From the NCBI RefSeq assembly GCF_002174305.1, contig NZ_MIJB01000025.1, positions 1 to 64,000 on the forward strand: DNA of 64,000 nt, in the 5' to 3' direction. The stretch comes from Aeromicrobium sp. PE09-221. GTDB lineage: Bacteria > Actinomycetota > Actinomycetes > Propionibacteriales > Nocardioidaceae. This document shows positions 28,648 through 36,990 of the stretch, in pieces (position 1 is the stretch's first letter; the number at the start of each line of letters is the position of its first letter). The notes below the pieces were generated by a model. It ran no database searches. It saw nothing but the letters and a program-made list of their open reading frames with translations, and was not told the DNA's origin. A program made the translations under genes and the position numbers.

Positions 28648-31368
28648 ATGACGTCGTCCCCGGCCGAGCGATTCGCCCAGGCGAGGGCGGATCGCCGCTA
28701 TCCCGAGCTGGCCCGCTTCCGCGATCTTTACAGCTTCGGGCTCGACGGGTTCCAGGTGGAGGCCTGTCAGCAGGTCGAGGACGGGCACGGCGTGCTCGTG
28801 GCCGCCCCCACCGGATCGGGCAAGACCATCGTGGGGGAGTTCGCGGTGCATCTGGCACTGGCCACGGGGCGCAAGTGCTTCTACACCACACCGATCAAGG
28901 CGCTGTCGAACCAGAAGTTCCACGACCTGCAGGACCGTTACGGTGCCGACAGCGTGGGGTTGCTGACCGGCGACAACACCGTCAACGGTGAGGCGCCGAT
29001 CGTCGTGATGACCACCGAGGTCCTGCGCAATATGATCTACGCCGGCTCACGCACCCTCGACGGGCTCGGCTTCGTGGTCATGGACGAGGTCCACTATCTG
29101 GCGGATCGTTTCCGCGGCGCGGTCTGGGAGGAGGTCATCATCGGCCTCGCGGACTCGGTCGCGGTGATCTCACTGTCCGCGACGGTCTCGAATGCCGAGG
29201 AGTTCGGCGCCTGGCTGACCGAGGTGCGCGGCAATACCGTGACCATCGTGGAGGAGCGCCGTCCCGTCCCGTTGTACCAGCACGTCATGGCCGGCCGGCG
29301 GCTCCACCCGCTCTTCGAGCAGGACGGTCAGAAGGTCAACCACGTGCTCGAGCGGATGGCCCGCGAGGACTGGCAGCTTTCACGAGCACGCAAGGGCGGA
29401 CGGCCCGGCAAGGGCCAGCGTCGTCCCCGTACCCGCTATCGCACCCCCGATCGCGTCGATATCGTGGAGAAGCTCGAGGCCGAAGGCCTATTGCCGGCCA
29501 TCTGTTTCATCTTCAGCCGAGCCGGGTGCGCGGCAGCCGTGGAGCAGTGCCTTCATGCCCGGCTGATTCTCACCACCGACGAGGAGCGCGCGGAGATCTA
29601 TCGCACGGTGGACGCAGCCACTACGCATCTGCCCGATGAGGACCTACAGGTTCTGGGATTCCATGACTTCCGAGAAGCACTCGGCCGTGGGATCGCGGCG
29701 CACCACGCGGGCATGCTCCCGACCTTCAAGGAGATCGTGGAGGATCTCTTCAGCAGGGGCCTCATCCGGATCGTGTTCGCCACCGAGACCCTCGCCCTCG
29801 GCATCAACATGCCCGCGCGCTCGGTCGTCATCGAACGACTCAGCAAGTGGAACGGTGAGACCCACGTGGACCTCACGCCGGGGGAGTACACCCAGCTGAC
29901 GGGGCGTGCCGGACGCCGGGGCATCGATATTGAGGGGCACGGCGTGGTGCTGTGGCAACCTGGATTCGATCCGCGCCATGTCGCGGGTCTCGCCTCGACC
30001 CGTACCTATCCCTTGGTCTCGTCCTTCCATCCGTCGTACAACATGGCGGTCAACCTCGTGCATCAGGTCGGCCGCGCGCACGCGCGCTCGCTGTTGGAGC
30101 AGTCCTTCGCGCAGTTCCAGGCCGACCGGGCGGTCGTTGGTCTCAGCCGCCAGGTGCAGAAGGCCGATGAGGCCATCGAGGGATATCGCGAGGCGGCCAG
30201 TTGCGATCGCGGCGACTTCGGCGAATACATGGAACTGCGCCGTCGGCTCAAGGAGGTCGAGCAGCAGGGCTCGAAGGCCCGCAAGTCGCAGCGGCGTGCA
30301 GAGGTGGTGGAGTCGCTGCGCGGGCTGAAGGTCGGCGACATCATCGATGTTCCGGCGGGTCGCTGGGCGGGTGTGGCGGTCGTGCTGGATCCGGGCGCAG
30401 GGGGCGGTGAGGACGGCCCCCGACCGTATGTGCTGACCGCCGACCGTCACGCTCGACGGCTCGCGCTCGTCGACTTCCCGACTCCGGTCCAGGCGCGCGG
30501 CACCATGCGCATCCCCAAGTCCTTCAATGCTCGGCAGGCGCAGGCACGCCGTGATCTGGCGTCGACGTTACGCCAGCGGGCCGAAAAGACGGAGCATCTG
30601 CGTTCGGCATCCCCGGCTCGTGGGGGAGCGTCCGGTGAGGATCCCCGGATCACCGAGTTGCGCGCCAAGCTGCGTGCGCATCCCTGCCATGACTGCCCAG
30701 ATCGGGAATCCCATGCGCGGTGGGCTGAGCGCTATCTCAAGCTCGAGCGGGACACTGCCTCGCAACGGCGTCGCGTGGAACGGCAGACCAACTCGGTGGC
30801 CCGGCAGTTCGACCGGGTGTGCGAGGTGCTCGACGACCTCGGCTATCTCGCCGGCGACGAGGTCACCCCGGCGGGGCAGCGGCTGCAGCGCATCTACAGC
30901 GATGTCGACCTCGTAGTCGCCGAGGGCATCCGGGCCGGTGCCTTCGACGGGCTCGACAGCGCCGAACTGGGCGCGGTGGTCAGCACACTGACCTTCGAGT
31001 CGCGTGTCGACGATGCGCCCGCGCCAGTGCTCCCCACGGGAGCGACCGTGGACGCGGTGCAACGGCTGCAAGGACTGACCGATGAGCTGATGCAGCTGGA
31101 GCGGGAGCACCGCGTACAGTTCCTCCGTCCCCTGGACGCGGGCTTCGCCCAGGCGGTGTGGTCGTGGTCGAAGGGATCGTCGCTGGATCTGGTCCTGCGC
31201 GACACGCAGATGGCAGCCGGCGACTTCGTCCGGGCGATGAAGCAGCTGCTCGATCTGATGGGCCAGATCGCCGACGCCGCCGGCCCCGGAGCCTTGCGCG
31301 ACACGGCCCGCACCGCGCTCGACGACCTGCGTCGAGGGGTCGTCGCCTACAGCAGCCTCATGACCTGA
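28648..31368 (+). CDS. helY: DEAD/DEAH helicase HelY (Mtr4-like)
   Basis: A 906-residue Ski2/Mtr4-type RNA helicase. Motif I is APTGSGKT near residue 52, motif II is MDEVHYL near residue 144, motif III SLSATVSN, and motif VI is TGRAGRRGID. A C-terminal DSHCT-like domain follows from about residue 700. Related enzymes unwind structured RNA. Position after tatAC is conserved in actinobacteria. It is convergent with the DUF222 gene. Confidence 0.94.
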   Translation: MTSSPAERFAQARADRRYPELARFRDLYSFGLDGFQVEACQQVEDGHGVLVAAPTGSGKTIVGEFAVHLALATGRKCFYTTPIKALSNQKFHDLQDRYGADSVGLLTGDNTVNGEAPIVVMTTEVLRNMIYAGSRTLDGLGFVVMDEVHYLADRFRGAVWEEVIIGLADSVAVISLSATVSNAEEFGAWLTEVRGNTVTIVEERRPVPLYQHVMAGRRLHPLFEQDGQKVNHVLERMAREDWQLSRARKGGRPGKGQRRPRTRYRTPDRVDIVEKLEAEGLLPAICFIFSRAGCAAAVEQCLHARLILTTDEERAEIYRTVDAATTHLPDEDLQVLGFHDFREALGRGIAAHHAGMLPTFKEIVEDLFSRGLIRIVFATETLALGINMPARSVVIERLSKWNGETHVDLTPGEYTQLTGRAGRRGIDIEGHGVVLWQPGFDPRHVAGLASTRTYPLVSSFHPSYNMAVNLVHQVGRAHARSLLEQSFAQFQADRAVVGLSRQVQKADEAIEGYREAASCDRGDFGEYMELRRRLKEVEQQGSKARKSQRRAEVVESLRGLKVGDIIDVPAGRWAGVAVVLDPGAGGGEDGPRPYVLTADRHARRLALVDFPTPVQARGTMRIPKSFNARQAQARRDLASTLRQRAEKTEHLRSASPARGGASGEDPRITELRAKLRAHPCHDCPDRESHARWAERYLKLERDTASQRRRVERQTNSVARQFDRVCEVLDDLGYLAGDEVTPAGQRLQRIYSDVDLVVAEGIRAGAFDGLDSAELGAVVSTLTFESRVDDAPAPVLPTGATVDAVQRLQGLTDELMQLEREHRVQFLRPLDAGFAQAVWSWSKGSSLDLVLRDTQMAAGDFVRAMKQLLDLMGQIADAAGPGALRDTARTALDDLRRGVVAYSSLMT

Positions 31369-31392
31369 GAACCTGACCTTCGACCTGCTCGG

Positions 31393-32616
31393 TCAGCTGG
31401 CGTGGGGGTAGGTCTGGTGGTGGAGGGCGCGTTGGTGGGCGAGGTTGCGTCGTCGTCGGTGGTGTGGGTGGCTGCCGGGTAGGGTCCGGTGGTGTCGGTC
31501 GGTGAATTCGTGGGTCTCGGGGTCGATGACCAGACTTCCGGCATGCACGTGTCGGTGGCATCGGGGACATAAGCCGATCAGATTCGCGAGGTCGGTCTTC
31601 CCGCCGTGTGACCACCAGATCACGTGATGGATGTGGATGACGGGTGCCCGACATCCCGGGGAGGCGCATTGGTGTCCTTGTCGGGCCAGGATGGCGGTGC
31701 GTTGTCGCGGGGTTGCGAGTCGGTGACTGCGCCCGACGTCGAGGATGCCGGTCTTGCCTGCGGTGGCGATGGGGGTGAGGTCGGCTTCGCAGAGCATCTC
31801 CTGCAACTGGCGGACACCGATGTTCCCGAATCCGATGAGTTCACCGGTCCCGGCATCATCCATCAGAGTGGTGGCGTCGACGGTGAGGGTCAGGTGCGGG
31901 CGGACGCCCTTGTCCCCGGGCAGGCCATTGCTCAGCACCGAATCCAGCAGTGTTTCGAGGCCGTCGACCCGCCGCTGCGCGCCCGTACGCGGATCCTGCG
32001 CACCGGCAGGCGCAGAGAGAGACTGCAAGAGCGTGTTGAGTTTGGCGCCGGTGGTCGAGTTCACGAACCCGTTGATGTGCCAGCCGTCGAGGACGGGGTT
32101 GACCTGAATATCCTCACGCGCCATCCCATCGATCCACGCCTGATCCAACTCATCGGGATACACCGCATCACGAAGAGTCCGGACCACCTGCCGCAGAGCC
32201 GAGGGTTCATTCGTGACGGCCACGTCCAAGAGTTGAGGCAGCAGGTCGCGTGTGTGCGACGCCCCCACATGGGTGACCGAGTAACTGAGGTGTTTGATGT
32301 GTTCGAGCGAGACCTTGCCAGCCGAGGCGAGCTCGGCGGCCTCGGGGATCTGTTTCAGGGTCACACCGGCTCTGACCAGCTCATTCGCCCGCCGCGTGCC
32401 GACCCGCAGCTGATCGCGCAGCCAGGCTTTCACCGAGCTATACCCCTCGGCCTCGTGGTCGAGGGTCTCGGACATCTCGGTCACGAGCTGGGCCTTGGCG
32501 GCATCGATCGCATTGCTCGCCTCTTCGAGCGCCCGCAGAGCATTCGTACTCGGAGGGAATGCATCCAGCAGTGCTGCGGTGTCCCGTAGCCGCTGCGCCA
32601 GATCCCCCGAACTCAC
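31393..32616 (-). CDS. DUF222 / HNH endonuclease protein
   Basis: A 407-residue protein of the abundant actinobacterial DUF222 (13E12-repeat) family. The N-terminal DUF222 domain spans about residues 20-290. The C-terminal HNH domain has CASPGCRAPVIHIHHVIWWS and NLIGLCPRCHRHVHAG, with four zinc cysteines and the catalytic His residues intact. These genes occur in many copies and behave like semi-mobile elements; the biological role is unsettled. The GTG at 32616 follows TAGGGT by six bases. A palindromic repeat lies just upstream, and a second possible member starts at 63848. Confidence 0.92.
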   Translation of the reverse strand: MSSGDLAQRLRDTAALLDAFPPSTNALRALEEASNAIDAAKAQLVTEMSETLDHEAEGYSSVKAWLRDQLRVGTRRANELVRAGVTLKQIPEAAELASAGKVSLEHIKHLSYSVTHVGASHTRDLLPQLLDVAVTNEPSALRQVVRTLRDAVYPDELDQAWIDGMAREDIQVNPVLDGWHINGFVNSTTGAKLNTLLQSLSAPAGAQDPRTGAQRRVDGLETLLDSVLSNGLPGDKGVRPHLTLTVDATTLMDDAGTGELIGFGNIGVRQLQEMLCEADLTPIATAGKTGILDVGRSHRLATPRQRTAILARQGHQCASPGCRAPVIHIHHVIWWSHGGKTDLANLIGLCPRCHRHVHAGSLVIDPETHEFTDRHHRTLPGSHPHHRRRRNLAHQRALHHQTYPHAS

Positions 32617-32622
32617 ACCCCC

Positions 32623-32628
32623 ACCCTA
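32623..32628 (-). promoter_or_regulatory. Leaderless -10 box, DUF222-HNH gene
   Basis: TAGGGT on the minus strand, six bases before the GTG at 32616. Confidence 0.45.
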
Positions 32629-32690
32629 TCGAGCACATGTTCGAGCATCAAGGGAGGGTGGCGGCCTTTTCGCTGGTTCTCCGGGGAGAA

Positions 32691-32744
32691 ACGCAGGATG
32701 TGACTCTGTGGTTGCCCTGGCTGCCACAGAGTCACATCCTGCGT
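32691..32744. repeat. Perfect 21-bp palindromic element, copy 1
   Basis: Arms 32691-32711 and 32724-32744 are perfect inverted complements around a 12-base loop TTGCCCTGGCTG. The arm core GGATGTGACTCTGTGG recurs with changes at 33910 and 62594. The element fills the middle of the 266-base gap between the DUF222 gene and the exonuclease; the rest of that gap shows no gene. RNA from either strand would form a very stable hairpin, so it may terminate transcription, but the copy number suggests a repeat family. Confidence 0.75.
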
Positions 32745-32882
32745 CCAACCCCGGAAGAGAGCGGTGAGACGCGCACCCCTCATTACGATCGAGACGTGCC
32801 TACCCCACCGCCACCGCGAGGCCGCCAGCGCAACGGCGCATCTCAGGTGCCGTGCGGCTGCCTCGCCTCGCGATGTCTCAGT

Positions 32883-33797
32883 TCACGTGCGGACCGCGAG
32901 GACCCGGTCGGCCGAGCCGCCGAGACCCCAGGTCTGGGCGAAGTCGGTGAACTCGGCGATCTGCTCGCTCGTCAGCTCCGGGAGGGCCGACGGGGGAGTG
33001 AGGTCGAGGTCATCGCGAACGCGTACCACACGGACGGCATTGGCGATGTACGCGGACGAGTCCAGCAGCGACCGTCGCGGGCGGGGCTTGATGGAGCTCG
33101 TGTCATCGGCCGCAGCGGCCGCGATCGATTCGAGATCACCGAACTCGCCGAGCAGGGCCGCCGCGGTCTTGTCTCCGATGCCCGCCACCCCGGGCAGACC
33201 ATCGGAGGCGTCCCCGCGCATCACCGCGAAGTCGACGTACTGGTGCGGCTCGATGCCGTACCTGTCCCGCACCCATGCGGCATCCACCACATCGTGCTTG
33301 CCGACCCCGCGGGCCGTGTAGAGCACCCGGATCCCGCGGGAGTCGTCGACGACCTGGAACAGATCGCGGTCGCCCGTGACCACGTCGACCGGTCCGTCCC
33401 AGCGATGCACGAGCGTGCCGATGACGTCATCGGCCTCCGCTTCAGCGGCTCCGACCACCGGGATGCCGAGCAGCCCGAGGGCCTCGGCGATGAGCGGGAC
33501 CTGCGGCGCGAGCCCATCGGGGGTCTCCTCCACGTCCACGCCGCTCGTCTCCTCCTCGACCCGGTGCGCCTTGTACGAAGGGAGGAGGTCGACACGCCAC
33601 TGCGGCCGCCAGTCGTCGTCCCAGCACGCCACCATCGCCGCTGGCTCATACTGCGTCGCCAAGGTGGCGACGAAATCGAGAAGGCCCCGGACGGCGTTGA
33701 CCGGAGTGCCGTCCGGGGCCTTCAGCGAGTCGGGTATGCCGTAGAAGGCACGGAAGTAGAGACTCGCGGTGTCCAGCAGGATCAATCGACCGGTCAT
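32883..33797 (-). CDS. 5'-3' exonuclease (Pol I N-terminal-domain-like)
   Basis: A 304-residue stand-alone FEN/PIN-type nuclease like the 5' nuclease domain of DNA polymerase I. The first acidic site is LILLDTASLYFRAFYG; the metal cluster includes EAEADDVIGTL and VTGDRDLFQVV; the helix-hairpin-helix is GDASDGLPGVAGIGDKTAA. It removes flaps or primers in characterised relatives. The ATG at 33797 follows TAGGAT by eight bases; the ORF could extend to 33851 but without family similarity. The order helY...exonuclease...dipeptidase is shared with mycobacteria. Confidence 0.92.
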   Translation of the reverse strand: MTGRLILLDTASLYFRAFYGIPDSLKAPDGTPVNAVRGLLDFVATLATQYEPAAMVACWDDDWRPQWRVDLLPSYKAHRVEEETSGVDVEETPDGLAPQVPLIAEALGLLGIPVVGAAEAEADDVIGTLVHRWDGPVDVVTGDRDLFQVVDDSRGIRVLYTARGVGKHDVVDAAWVRDRYGIEPHQYVDFAVMRGDASDGLPGVAGIGDKTAAALLGEFGDLESIAAAAADDTSSIKPRPRRSLLDSSAYIANAVRVVRVRDDLDLTPPSALPELTSEQIAEFTDFAQTWGLGGSADRVLAVRT

Positions 33798-33805
33798 GGT
33801 CGTCG

Positions 33806-33811
33806 ATCCTA
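33806..33811 (-). promoter_or_regulatory. -10 box, 5'-3' exonuclease
   Basis: TAGGAT on the minus strand, eight bases before the ATG at 33797. It overlaps the TAG stop of the 48-codon ORF upstream. Confidence 0.4.
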
Positions 33812-33955
33812 GTTGGTTGATGTATGACCCGACCGGAGGTACCGGGCCCACTCGGTGAGGATGGTGCCGTCGAGCCAGTACGTGCCGTCATAGGTCGACG
33901 TGCCTCTCACGCAGGATGTGTCTCCGTGGTCGTCATAGCAGCCGCCACGGCACAT
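33809..33955 (-). CDS. Possible 48-residue Cys-rich small protein
   Basis: A short ORF ending 11 bases before the exonuclease. It reads MCRGGCYDDHGDTSCVRG at the start, then aromatic/acidic TYDGTYWLDGTILTEWARY, then LRSGHTSTN. Codon third positions are strongly G/C in the second half, as in real genes here. Three cysteines near the N-terminus could bind metal or form a disulfide. The AAGG before ATG is too close for normal ribosome binding, and its 5' half overlaps repeat copy 2. It could be a genuine small protein or the tail of a lost gene. Confidence 0.4.
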   Translation of the reverse strand: MCRGGCYDDHGDTSCVRGTSTYDGTYWLDGTILTEWARYLRSGHTSTN

Positions 33956-33962
33956 CCTTCGT
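33910..33962. repeat. Palindromic element, copy 2 (degenerate)
   Basis: The left arm 33910-33929 matches 18 of 20 bases of the copy-1 arm. The right part 33945-33961 still pairs through CCACGG and CACATCCT, but with bulges. It lies in the exonuclease-dipeptidase divergent gap and overlaps the start of the 48-codon ORF. Confidence 0.6.
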
Positions 33963-34020
33963 GTAGTCCGCGACGCTGAGATTGGCGACGGCAGTGGTCA
34001 GAGAACCACCGTCGAGTCGA

Positions 34021-34026
34021 TAGGCT
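34021..34026 (+). promoter_or_regulatory. Leaderless -10 box, dipeptidase
   Basis: TAGGCT lies seven bases before the GTG at 34034. Confidence 0.5.
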
Positions 34027-34033
34027 CGGGGAC

Positions 34034-35119
34034 GTGACCGATCGTCTCGCCCGTGCTCAAGCCCTCCTGTCCGATCGCGGCGTCGATGCGCTCCTGGTGA
34101 CCCCGGGTGCCGATCTTCGCTATCTCACCGGATACCACGCGCTGCCGCTCGAGCGGCTCACCTGCCTGGTGCTTCCGGCGCGCGGCGAGGCGAGCCTGGT
34201 GGTTCCCCATCTGGAGCGTCCCGCGGCCGTGGCGGCGGGTGTCACGCTGCCGATCGCCACGTGGCAGGAGACCGAGGATCCCTTCGCGCTCGTGGCACGC
34301 CTCGTCGGTGACGCCGAGGTCGTCGCGCTCGACGATCACATGTGGGCCGCCAGGGTCTTCGCGCTCGGTGCGGCGATCCCGGGTGCCGACCAGGTGCTCG
34401 GAGGCGAGATCGTCGCGGAGCTGCGCATGCGCAAGGAGCCCGCCGAGGTCGAGGCCCTGCGCGCGGCCGGGGCCGCGATCGACCGCGTCCACCGCCGTAT
34501 GGGCGAGTGGTTGCGTGCCGGGCGCACGGAGCGCGAGGTCGGCGAGGACATCGCCCGCGCCATCCTCGCCGAGGGACACGTGTCGGTCGACTTCGTGATC
34601 GTCGGCTCGGGGCCCAACGGCGCCTCACCACATCACGAGCTCTCCGATCGCGTCATCGAGGCGGGGGACCCGGTCGTGATCGACATCGGCGGCACCACGG
34701 CCGAGGGCTACTGCTCGGACTGCACCCGCACGTATGTGGTGGGTGGCGAACCCGATGAGGAGTTCGTGGCGCTCTATGACGTCCTGCAGCGCGCCCAGAC
34801 GGCGCAGCGGGAGCACGCGCGTCCTGGGGTGACGGCCGAGTCGGTCGACCGGATCGGTCGCGAGATCATCGCCGGTGCCGGCTACGGCGAGCTCTTCGTG
34901 CATCGCACGGGACACGGCATCGGCCAGGAGACGCACGAGGAGCCGTACATCGTCGAGGGCAACGCCCGTCTCCTCGAGCCCGGCATGGCCTTCTCGATCG
35001 AGCCGGGCATCTACCTCGATGGACGCTACGGCGCACGCATCGAGGACATCGCGATCTGCACCGATGACGGTGTGGAGGTCGTCAACACGACATCGCGGGA
35101 TCTCGTGCGTCTGCCGTGA
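34034..35119 (+). CDS. M24 Xaa-Pro dipeptidase (PepE/PepQ-like)
   Basis: A 361-residue metallopeptidase. The creatinase-like N-terminal domain (RYLTGYHALPLERL) is followed by a pita-bread catalytic domain. Metal ligands are the two Asp in VVIDIGGTT and YCSDCTRTY, the His in VHRTGHGIGQETHEEPY, and the Glu residues in FSIEPGIYLDG and ARIEDIAIC. It probably cleaves dipeptides ending in proline. The GTG start is leaderless; the stop overlaps lnt by GTGA. Confidence 0.93.
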   Translation: MTDRLARAQALLSDRGVDALLVTPGADLRYLTGYHALPLERLTCLVLPARGEASLVVPHLERPAAVAAGVTLPIATWQETEDPFALVARLVGDAEVVALDDHMWAARVFALGAAIPGADQVLGGEIVAELRMRKEPAEVEALRAAGAAIDRVHRRMGEWLRAGRTEREVGEDIARAILAEGHVSVDFVIVGSGPNGASPHHELSDRVIEAGDPVVIDIGGTTAEGYCSDCTRTYVVGGEPDEEFVALYDVLQRAQTAQREHARPGVTAESVDRIGREIIAGAGYGELFVHRTGHGIGQETHEEPYIVEGNARLLEPGMAFSIEPGIYLDGRYGARIEDIAICTDDGVEVVNTTSRDLVRLP

Positions 35120-36573
35120 ACGCGCTGCTCGCGATCGCCGGCTCCGGGCTGGCCGGCATCATCGCGTCGACCGCTTTCGCGCCCTGGGACATCCCGTGGA
35201 TCATGGTGCCAGCGGTCGCCGCGTGGCTGTGGTTGCTGCGCCGGATGGCGTCATCGCGACGTGTCACCGTCCTGCTGGCCGGCTTCGCCTTCGGCTGGGG
35301 GTACATGGGGCCGCTCATCTGGTGGATGAACGCCGTCGACCCGGCCGCATGGGTCGCGCTCGTCATGGCGCAGGCCCTGTTCTATGTGCTGATCGCCTGG
35401 GCCTTGCGCGCCGTGCTGCGCCTGCCCGGCTGGCCGTTGTGGGCTGCGGCCGTCTGGATGGCCGGTGAGAGCCTACGCGGGGCGATCCCGCTGTCGGGCT
35501 TTCCGTGGGGCCGTCTTGCCCACACGACGATCGACACGCCGATGGAATCGTGGGTGCGCCTCGTCGGCATGCCCGCCACCACCTTCGTCCTCGTGGTCAT
35601 GGCGTCGCTGCTCGTGCTCGTCGCCGAACGACCCCGTCGCGTGCTCCCGGCCGCGGTCGCCGGCGGCGCCCTCATCCTCTGGGGCGCCCTGCTCCCGGTG
35701 GGCCTGGCCGGGGCGGGAGACACGCATCGCGTGGCTGTGGTGCAGGGCGGAACCCCCGGTCCCTTCCTGCAATGGCCCCGTGGCGAGATCTTCGAACTCC
35801 ATGTGGAGGCGACCGCCGAGATCGACGAGCCGGTCGACATGGTCCTCTGGCCCGAGAACGCGATGGACATCGATCCGCTGACCGAGGCATGGGCCGGCGA
35901 TCGTCTCAGCGAGGCCTCGCGGGAGGTGGGCGCACCTATCCTCGCCGGGGGCATCCTCAACGGCCCCACGTCCACCACGGCCTACAATGCCGGCTTCGTC
36001 TGGACCCCGCGGGGACACCAGGAGACCTACGTCAAGCGCAAGCTCGTACCCTACGGAGAGTACGTGCCGTTGCGCCAACAGCTGGGTGACCTGGTGCCGA
36101 GGATCGACCGCGACATCCCCCGGGACATGCTTCCCGGGGACGAGCCCGGCGACCTGAGGATCGGCGGGGCGGTCATCGGTGACACGATCTGCTGGGACAT
36201 CGCCTATGACGGCATCGTGCGCGAGGCGATCGGGGGAGGTGCTGAGTTCCTGGTGGTCCAGACCAGCAATGCGAGTTTCGAGGGGACCTCGCAGCTGCGT
36301 CAGCAGTGGAATATCTCGCGGCTGCGGGCTATCGAGACCGGCCGTTACGTCGTCGTGCCGTCAACCAATGGCATCAGCGGAGTCGTGACACCCGACGGCG
36401 AGGTCGTCGCCGAGGCGCCCCTGCTGGAGTCCTCGGTCATGATCGAGGACATCACCGGAGCCACCGGAACGACACCAGCCCAGCGACTCGCCGCTCCACT
36501 GGAGGGGCTCATCGCCGGGCTGGCATTGGTCGGCGTGGTGGTGGCCTGGCAGGCCGGCCGGCGACGGGGTTAA
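35116..36573 (+). CDS. lnt: Apolipoprotein N-acyltransferase
   Basis: A 485-residue membrane enzyme that adds a third acyl chain to the N-terminal cysteine of lipoproteins. About seven N-terminal helices precede a nitrilase-like periplasmic domain with the catalytic triad: Glu in LWPENAMDID, Lys in YVKRKLVPYGEYVP, and Cys in GDTICWDIAYDG. A last membrane helix lies near the C-terminus. The FKBP lipoprotein in this window is a likely substrate. The C-terminal stop overlaps the convergent rbpA end by four bases. Confidence 0.95.
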   Translation: MNALLAIAGSGLAGIIASTAFAPWDIPWIMVPAVAAWLWLLRRMASSRRVTVLLAGFAFGWGYMGPLIWWMNAVDPAAWVALVMAQALFYVLIAWALRAVLRLPGWPLWAAAVWMAGESLRGAIPLSGFPWGRLAHTTIDTPMESWVRLVGMPATTFVLVVMASLLVLVAERPRRVLPAAVAGGALILWGALLPVGLAGAGDTHRVAVVQGGTPGPFLQWPRGEIFELHVEATAEIDEPVDMVLWPENAMDIDPLTEAWAGDRLSEASREVGAPILAGGILNGPTSTTAYNAGFVWTPRGHQETYVKRKLVPYGEYVPLRQQLGDLVPRIDRDIPRDMLPGDEPGDLRIGGAVIGDTICWDIAYDGIVREAIGGGAEFLVVQTSNASFEGTSQLRQQWNISRLRAIETGRYVVVPSTNGISGVVTPDGEVVAEAPLLESSVMIEDITGATGTTPAQRLAAPLEGLIAGLALVGVVVAWQAGRRRG

Positions 36574-36956
36574 GCGGTCTTCTTCTTGCTCCCCGAGCGC
36601 CGGTGCAGGTGCGGGGGACCGATTTCGCCACCGCGCAGAAGCTCCAAGCGCTCGCTCAGGAGGTCCTCGAGCTCGTCGACCGAGCGACGCTCGAGCAGCA
36701 TGTCCCAGTGGGTACGGATTGGCTTCTCGTCCTTGTCCTCGCCCGAGGTATCGGCACCGACCAGGCGGCCCATCTGCCCGGACTTGGGATCCTCCCATTC
36801 ACCGGGGATCTCCGCTTCCTCCGACATCGTCACGGTGAAGGTGCGGCCATCGGCGAGGGCGTACTCGACCTCCTGGCGCGGAGCCATCTCCACGCCGCGC
36901 TCGTCTTCGAAGCTCTGGGCACCGAGTCGGGCGCCTCGCAGTGCTCGTTCAGCCAT
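36570..36956 (-). CDS. rbpA: RNA polymerase-binding protein RbpA
   Basis: A 128-residue actinobacterial transcription factor that binds RNA polymerase and the main sigma factor and stabilises open complexes. It begins MAERALRGARLGAQSFEDER, has the RbpA core (FTVTMSEEAEIPGEWEDPKSG, with no zinc cysteines), and the sigma-interaction helix RTHWDMLLERRSVDELEDLL. An AAAGGGG ribosome site precedes the ATG, so this gene has a leader. Lnt and RbpA are also neighbours in other actinobacteria. Confidence 0.96.
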   Translation of the reverse strand: MAERALRGARLGAQSFEDERGVEMAPRQEVEYALADGRTFTVTMSEEAEIPGEWEDPKSGQMGRLVGADTSGEDKDEKPIRTHWDMLLERRSVDELEDLLSERLELLRGGEIGPPHLHRRSGSKKKTA

Positions 36957-36990
36957 GCTCGCGTTCCCCTTTCGTGGTCGTCTCTACCTA

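Noticed and set aside
32691-32744. Reading palindrome copy 1 only as a terminator
   Set aside because: It could terminate transcription, but homologous copies at 33910 and 62594 in other contexts show that it belongs to a repeat family.
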